From: JAVVWB01 sp036652335 | GTDB lineage: Bacteria > Synergistota > Synergistia > Synergistales > Synergistaceae | Assembly (NCBI GenBank): GCA_036652335.1 | Contig: JAVVWB010000001.1 | Location: 294,917-358,916 of the forward strand | Reading direction: 5' to 3' | DNA: 64,000 nucleotides | Shown: one piece after another, positions 59,814 to 64,000 of the stretch | Position numbering within the stretch: the first letter of the stretch is position 1 | Layout: every line of letters begins with the position of its first letter | Notes under the pieces: model-generated | What the model saw: only the letters and a program-made list of their open reading frames with translations | What the model was told of the DNA's origin: nothing | The model's database searches: none | Translations under genes and position numbers: made by a program

Positions 59814-61355
59814 ATGAACTACTTAATACCCTTGTTGTGTGTACTAGTAGGACTCCTAAGTGGGGTCATACTTGGAATTACATACCGCAAGAACCTAGAA
59901 GAAAAGAAATATCAAGGAGCCCTCTCCGAGGCGGAAAGAATAATTTCTGACGCTGCAAAAAGAGGCGAACAAGCCAAAAGAGATGCTCTTGCCGAAGGAA
60001 AAGATGAAGTCTACAGACTAAGACAAGAAGCAGAAAAAGAAATAAAAGAAAGACGTAATGAGATACAGAGATCAGAACGTCGACTTGAACAAAAAGAAGA
60101 AAATCTTGACAGAAAACTTGAAAACATCAGCAAAAAAGAAGACGAAGTTCGTGAAAGACATGAAAAGATTCAAACAAAAGTAAACGAACTGGCAGAAAAA
60201 GAACAGGAACTTCTTACAAAACTTGAACAAATTGCACAACTCACAAGAGAAGAAGCAAAAGAAGTTCTCCTTGCTGAAGTTGAATCAGAAGCAAATCACC
60301 TAATTGGCTTAAGACTCAAAGAACTTGAAGAAAGAGCCAAACGCGAAGCTGACAGAAAAGCACAAGACATCCTAGCAACGGCTGTACAGCGTTGCAGTGT
60401 TGAATTTACATCAGATGCAGTTGTAAGCGTAGTCAACTTACCTTCAGATGAAATGAAGGGACGCATTATAGGTCGTGAAGGACGCAACATAAGGACTTTT
60501 GAAACTCTAACTGGAGTAGATTTAATAGTCGATGACACTCCGGAAGCTGTAACACTAAGTAGCTTTGATCCCGTAAGAAGAGAAGTCGCTAGACTCTCAC
60601 TTGACAGACTTGTAGTAGATGGACGAATCCACCCTGCTCGCATAGAAGAAATAATAGAAAAAGCAGAAAAGGATGTCCAAATAGAAATCCTTGAAACAGC
60701 TGAACAGGCATTGCTTGAAACTGGAATAAAAAACATGAACCAGGAATTGGTAAAAATCATAGGCCAGCTAAGATATCGTACAAGCTATGGACAGAATGCA
60801 CTATCACATAGCTTAGAAGTTGCTCATATAGCCGGAGTAATGGCAGCAGAACTTGGGCTTGATGAAATCAAGGCTCGCAGAGCCGGACTTCTTCATGATA
60901 TCGGAAAGGCAGTAGACCATCAGATTGAAGGGCCACACGCAAAAATTGGTGCTGACTTAGCCAAAAGATACGGTGAAGCTCCAGACATCGTCAACGCAAT
61001 TGCTGCTCACCATGAAGATGAAGAACCTCAGACAATATATGCCGTTCTTGTTGCTGCAGCAGACGCTGTAAGTGCATCACGTCCAGGTGCTCGTAGAGAA
61101 AGCCACGATGCCTACGTAAAAAGACTTGAACAGCTTGAAGAAATAGCTAAATCATTTGAAGGTGTAAGCAAAGCATTTGCAATACAAGCAGGCAGAGAAG
61201 TAAGAATTGCAGTTGCTCCATCAATAGCAGATGATGGTGCAATGGAAAAACTTGCTTACGACATCGCGCGTAAAATAGAAGAAGAAATGCGCTACCCCGG
61301 ACAGATAAAAGTCACAATAATAAGAGAAACAAGAATAGTAGACTACGCAAAATAA
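59814..61355 (+). CDS. rny: Ribonuclease Y
   Basis: RNase Y is the membrane-bound endoribonuclease that starts mRNA decay in Firmicutes-like bacteria. The 513-aa protein has an N-terminal transmembrane helix (residues 2-22), and a long coiled coil (about 30-190). A KH domain (GRIIGREGRNIRTFETLTGVD, about 215-235) and an HD domain with HSLEVAHI and LLHDIGKAVDH (about 325-365) follow. ATG 59814 follows GAGGTG. ymdB follows directly, the usual pair. Confidence 0.97.
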   Translation: MNYLIPLLCVLVGLLSGVILGITYRKNLEEKKYQGALSEAERIISDAAKRGEQAKRDALAEGKDEVYRLRQEAEKEIKERRNEIQRSERRLEQKEENLDRKLENISKKEDEVRERHEKIQTKVNELAEKEQELLTKLEQIAQLTREEAKEVLLAEVESEANHLIGLRLKELEERAKREADRKAQDILATAVQRCSVEFTSDAVVSVVNLPSDEMKGRIIGREGRNIRTFETLTGVDLIVDDTPEAVTLSSFDPVRREVARLSLDRLVVDGRIHPARIEEIIEKAEKDVQIEILETAEQALLETGIKNMNQELVKIIGQLRYRTSYGQNALSHSLEVAHIAGVMAAELGLDEIKARRAGLLHDIGKAVDHQIEGPHAKIGADLAKRYGEAPDIVNAIAAHHEDEEPQTIYAVLVAAADAVSASRPGARRESHDAYVKRLEQLEEIAKSFEGVSKAFAIQAGREVRIAVAPSIADDGAMEKLAYDIARKIEEEMRYPGQIKVTIIRETRIVDYAK

Positions 61356-61356
61356 A

Positions 61357-62148
61357 ATGAGAATACTATTTATAGGTGACATAATGGGAAGACCGGGGAG
61401 AGATGCTGTAGCAACTTCAATTCCTAAACTTCGTGCTGAATATAGCGGATTTGACTTTATAATAGCTAACGCAGAAAACAGCGCAGCTGGCTTCGGTCTT
61501 ACGGAAAAAGTGATGAAAGAACTTTTCTCCATGGGGATAGACATACTCACCAATGGAAACCACATATGGGACAAAAAAGAAATAATCCCATTTTTGGACA
61601 GTGAACCTAACCTACTTAGACCTGCAAACCACCCAGAAGGCACACCTGGAAGAGGCTATGCTGTATATGAGAAAAATGGCAAAAAACTTGCTGTAATCTC
61701 ACTACAAGGTAGAGCGTTTATGCCACCGCTTGAATGTCCATTTAGGACGGCGGAAACCCTAGTTAAAAACTGTGACGTTCCTGTTATATTCATAGACTTT
61801 CATGCAGAAGCCTCGTCAGAAAAAAGAGTATTAGCATGTTGGTTGGACGGTAAAGTGTCAGCAGTTGTAGGCACACATACACACGTTCAGACAGCAGACG
61901 AAGAAGTCCTCCCTGGAGGGACAGCATTCATATCGGATGTTGGAATGACTGGAGGACACGCAGGGTCGATAGGAATGACTGTCGAATCAGTGCTACCGAA
62001 ATTTCTTTATGGAACTCCCTGTAAATTTGAAATATGTGATGAAAACGTAAAATTTCAGGCAGTTGTAATTGAAATTGACGAAGAAACTGGCAGAGGAATG
62101 GATATTCGCCGAATCAATATCCCCTGTACAGAAAAACAAAAAAATTAA
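61357..62148 (+). CDS. ymdB: 2',3'-cyclic nucleotide phosphodiesterase YmdB
   Basis: YmdB is a metallophosphoesterase (calcineurin-like, TIGR00282 type) acting on cyclic nucleotides; in Bacillus it affects biofilm and sporulation-related regulation. The 263-aa protein has the metal-binding motifs GDIMGRPGRDA, NAENSAAGFG, GNHIWD, IDFHAEASSEK and GTHTHVQTADE. It begins 1 nt after rny. The C-terminus is complete (about 263 aa), so the mobile element downstream did not disrupt it. Confidence 0.95.
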   Translation: MRILFIGDIMGRPGRDAVATSIPKLRAEYSGFDFIIANAENSAAGFGLTEKVMKELFSMGIDILTNGNHIWDKKEIIPFLDSEPNLLRPANHPEGTPGRGYAVYEKNGKKLAVISLQGRAFMPPLECPFRTAETLVKNCDVPVIFIDFHAEASSEKRVLACWLDGKVSAVVGTHTHVQTADEEVLPGGTAFISDVGMTGGHAGSIGMTVESVLPKFLYGTPCKFEICDENVKFQAVVIEIDEETGRGMDIRRINIPCTEKQKN

Positions 62149-62160
62149 ATAAAATAAAAC

Positions 62161-62181
62161 AAAAAAGAGACCCTAAAGGGT
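62161..62181 (+). other. Half of an intrinsic terminator at the mobile-element junction (candidate)
   Basis: AAAAAAGAGACCC-TAAA-GGGT reads as the 5' arm, loop and start of the 3' arm of a terminator. The matching continuation (CTCTTTTTT) is missing and the sequence changes to GCTTCACTTAGGG. This is the likely place where the element joined the chromosome. Confidence 0.45.
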
Positions 62182-62215
62182 GCTTCACTTAGGGATTTTA
62201 TTCCCTTGAAAAATT

Positions 62216-62251
62216 CGGCATAGTCGTAACAATTGGCTATGCCGTTTTTTC
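62216..62251. terminator. Terminator overlapping the recombinase stop codon
   Basis: CGGCATAG pairs with CTATGCCG over a 13-nt loop, with T6 on the + side and A+T-rich sequence on the - side. The TAG stop of the recombinase is within the stem. It can end transcripts from either direction. Confidence 0.75.
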
Positions 62252-63886
62252 TTGTTTGCTCGGAAGTTCCACTGCTCCGATACAGTTATAAATAATTTGA
62301 ATACGCTGTGTCCTGTGACCATCAATCTTTTCAGCTTTGAATACGATTATCTTTTCAACAAACTCTCGAATAATCTCGGCATCCAATTCCTTGATGTCTG
62401 TGTACTTTCTGACCAATGACAGGAAGTGTTCAGCATTGAGGGATTTTTCTTTTGCGTGGTCAATGAAGACCTGTAAGGCAGTCACACGGGCATTCAGTTC
62501 TTTTTGCTCGGATTCGTATGTAGCAGACATTTTCATAAAACGCTCATCACTGATTTTGCCTTCCACATTGTCCTCGTAAAGCCTTTGGATAATAGTATCC
62601 AACTTAGCAGTACGAGCCTTCACCTGCTCATATTCTTTGTGGCTGTCCTTTAATTCCTTGTTCAGTTCCTTTTCGGAATTGCTTGTAATAAGCTGCAAGA
62701 ACTCGGCTTCATGCTCTCTTGCAAATGAGGTCACACTCTGTAAATCCTGTAATAATAATTGTTCCACCACAACATTTCTGATTTGATGGGAAACGCAATT
62801 GGTTTTACCACGCTTGCGATAAGTGGAGCATACCATATGTTCCTTATCGTGTTCCCAACCTCTTGCACGAACTTGATACATTTTGCAGCCACAATCAGCA
62901 CAATACATCATGCCGGACAGTATTGGCATTTCCCCCATAAAGGTCAGTCTGCGTCTGCCATCTCGAATTCGCTGAACAATAGCAAAGGTTTCTTTTTCAA
63001 TAATAGCTTCATGCGTGTTCTCGAAAATCTGCCATTCAGATGAGTCATTCTGAATTTTCTTTTTGCTCTTATAGGACTTCTTGTGAGATTTGAAGTTCAC
63101 AGTGTGTCCGAGGTATTCCTGTTTGGCTAAAATGTCTGCAATGGTTCTGCTTTGCCATGCATATGGATTAGTGGGAACATAACCCGGATTTAATCCTATC
63201 TCCTTAAAATGAGCAGTCGGGCATAGAATTTTCCGTTTGGTCAATTCCTTTGCAATCTGTGTCGGACCCAATCCCTGCATACAAAGGCGGAATATCTCTT
63301 TCACCACCTCAGCAGCATCTTCATCAATAATCCAATGGAGTTTATCCTGTGGGTCTTTCACATATCCATATGGTGGATTGGTACAGAGTGGCTTGCCCGA
63401 TTCTCCTTTGGCTTTGAATACGGCTCTGATTTTCTTACTAGTATCCTTGGCGTACCATTCGTTGATGATATTTAAGAATGGGGTAAAATCACTGTCCTGT
63501 TGATTGGCACTGTCTACACCGTTGTTGATTGCAATAAAGCGTACAGCAGCTTCGGGAAATGCTACTTCAGTGTAATAGCCAACTTTCAGATAATCTCTGC
63601 CCAGTCTGGACATATCCTTTACTATGATGGTGGCAACATTGCCCTCGTCCATCTCGGCTATCATCTTTTGGAAATCCGGTCTATCAAAATTTGTTCCACT
63701 GAAACCGTCATCAACGAAAAATTTGGTGTTTCTAAATCCATTATCTTCAGCGTATTTTTGTAATATTGCTTTTTGGTTCTTGATACTGTTGCTGTCTCCT
63801 TGAAGTTCATCATCACGGGATAATCTGCAATAAAGTGCTGTGATTTTCTCCCCAAGGGCTGCATCAATATTAGGCTGTCTATTCAT
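62237..63886 (-). CDS. Large serine recombinase (integrase) of a mobile element
   Basis: This is a site-specific serine recombinase of the TnpX/TndX type used by integrative elements of gut Firmicutes. The 549-aa protein has an N-terminal resolvase domain (ALYCRLSRDDELQGDSNS; catalytic Ser is in RLSRD, about residue 23), with GFSGTNFDRPDF and KDMSRLGRDY. A recombinase domain (about 180-290) follows, then a zinc ribbon (CADCGCKM...CSTYRKRGKTNC). A DUF4368-like C-terminal coiled coil (about 385-470) ends the protein. GGAAAGGAGC precedes its ATG. Its higher GC and different codon use contrast with the chromosome. Confidence 0.94.
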   Translation of the reverse strand: MNRQPNIDAALGEKITALYCRLSRDDELQGDSNSIKNQKAILQKYAEDNGFRNTKFFVDDGFSGTNFDRPDFQKMIAEMDEGNVATIIVKDMSRLGRDYLKVGYYTEVAFPEAAVRFIAINNGVDSANQQDSDFTPFLNIINEWYAKDTSKKIRAVFKAKGESGKPLCTNPPYGYVKDPQDKLHWIIDEDAAEVVKEIFRLCMQGLGPTQIAKELTKRKILCPTAHFKEIGLNPGYVPTNPYAWQSRTIADILAKQEYLGHTVNFKSHKKSYKSKKKIQNDSSEWQIFENTHEAIIEKETFAIVQRIRDGRRRLTFMGEMPILSGMMYCADCGCKMYQVRARGWEHDKEHMVCSTYRKRGKTNCVSHQIRNVVVEQLLLQDLQSVTSFAREHEAEFLQLITSNSEKELNKELKDSHKEYEQVKARTAKLDTIIQRLYEDNVEGKISDERFMKMSATYESEQKELNARVTALQVFIDHAKEKSLNAEHFLSLVRKYTDIKELDAEIIREFVEKIIVFKAEKIDGHRTQRIQIIYNCIGAVELPSKQEKTA

Positions 63887-64000
63887 AATTTTTGCTCCTT
63901 TCCGACAGCCTTCAAGCGGTAATTCATGCTGACCTTTGGCGTTGATACCTCCGGTCAGTATGACATATTACCGTACTATTTCGCTGAAGTGTAGTCTTTT
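63887..64000 (-). mobile_element. Edge of the integrated element, continuing past the window
   Basis: The upstream side of the recombinase gene has the same richer base composition and no host-like gene. No complete gene can be read in the last 114 bases. The remaining part of the element is beyond the window, so its type (conjugative or mobilisable) is unknown. Confidence 0.55.

Noticed and set aside
1..64000. tRNA, rRNA, tmRNA, RNase P or SRP RNA genes
   Set aside because: I looked for cloverleaf-like segments and conserved cores in the intergenic gaps and found none that I could support.

Overview
The window is 64 kb of a low-GC bacterial chromosome, dense in genes and almost entirely on the + strand. 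The A+T-rich codon usage (ATA isoleucine is common), T-box and ribosomal-protein leaders, RNase Y/YmdB and MutS2 point to the Firmicutes side. The paired prmA-rsmE-mtaB and rpsU-yqeY blocks, an O-antigen-ligase-type protein and a complete branched-chain amino-acid ABC importer suggest a diderm amino-acid fermenter such as Synergistota or Negativicutes. That assignment is an inference; no rRNA is present to settle it. A run of exactly 100 N at 17960-18059 marks a scaffold gap, so this is probably a draft or metagenome assembly.

Layout. 1-4.7 kb: the end of prmA, then rsmE, mtaB, rpsU, yqeY and a class V aminotransferase. 4.7-8.1 kb: anaerobic deoxyribonucleotide synthesis (nrdR, nrdD, nrdG) behind a pair of NrdR boxes. 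8.2-12.9 kb: livKHMGF importer. 12.9-18.1 kb: a complete type II CRISPR-Cas locus (tracrRNA on the - strand, cas9, cas1, cas2, CRISPR array with the assembly gap) and no csn2 or cas4, hence II-C-like. 18.2-26.6 kb: YhaM-like nuclease, pseudouridine synthase, a SHOCT-type membrane protein, rpsO, pnp, dut and a T-box-controlled thrS. 26.7-27.8 kb: an unusual pilin-like protein carrying four carbohydrate-binding-like repeats. 27.8-39.2 kb: infC-rpmI-rplT with an attenuator leader and a probable AUA start, potassium uptake genes, pheST, a coiled-coil protein, zapA, cvpA, mutS2, pgsA. 39.2-53 kb: M20 peptidase, secA, an exported DUF3857-like protein, argS, an FtsB/DivIC-like protein, rpsF-ssb-rpsR, a DUF2232 protein, rplI, dnaB, an O-antigen-ligase-like protein. 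53-62.1 kb: queD, an RlmI-like methyltransferase, a HAD phosphatase, an HlyD-like protein, yggS, divIVA, recG, rny, ymdB. 62.2-64 kb: a large serine recombinase on the - strand, with a different base composition, marking one end of an integrated mobile element that continues beyond the window.

The main point of interest is the CRISPR locus. The cas9 5' region encodes an antisense tracrRNA with a near-consensus promoter, a complete anti-repeat that pairs with the 36-nt repeat, and a second upstream copy of the anti-repeat about 50 bp away. Its promoter overlaps the probable cas9 promoter inside an inverted repeat. The Cas9 catalytic residues are all present, and cas9 overlaps cas1 by 100 nt. 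Other items for follow-up are the pilin/CBM fusion, the infC AUA start, and a ymdB terminator that looks interrupted by the mobile element.
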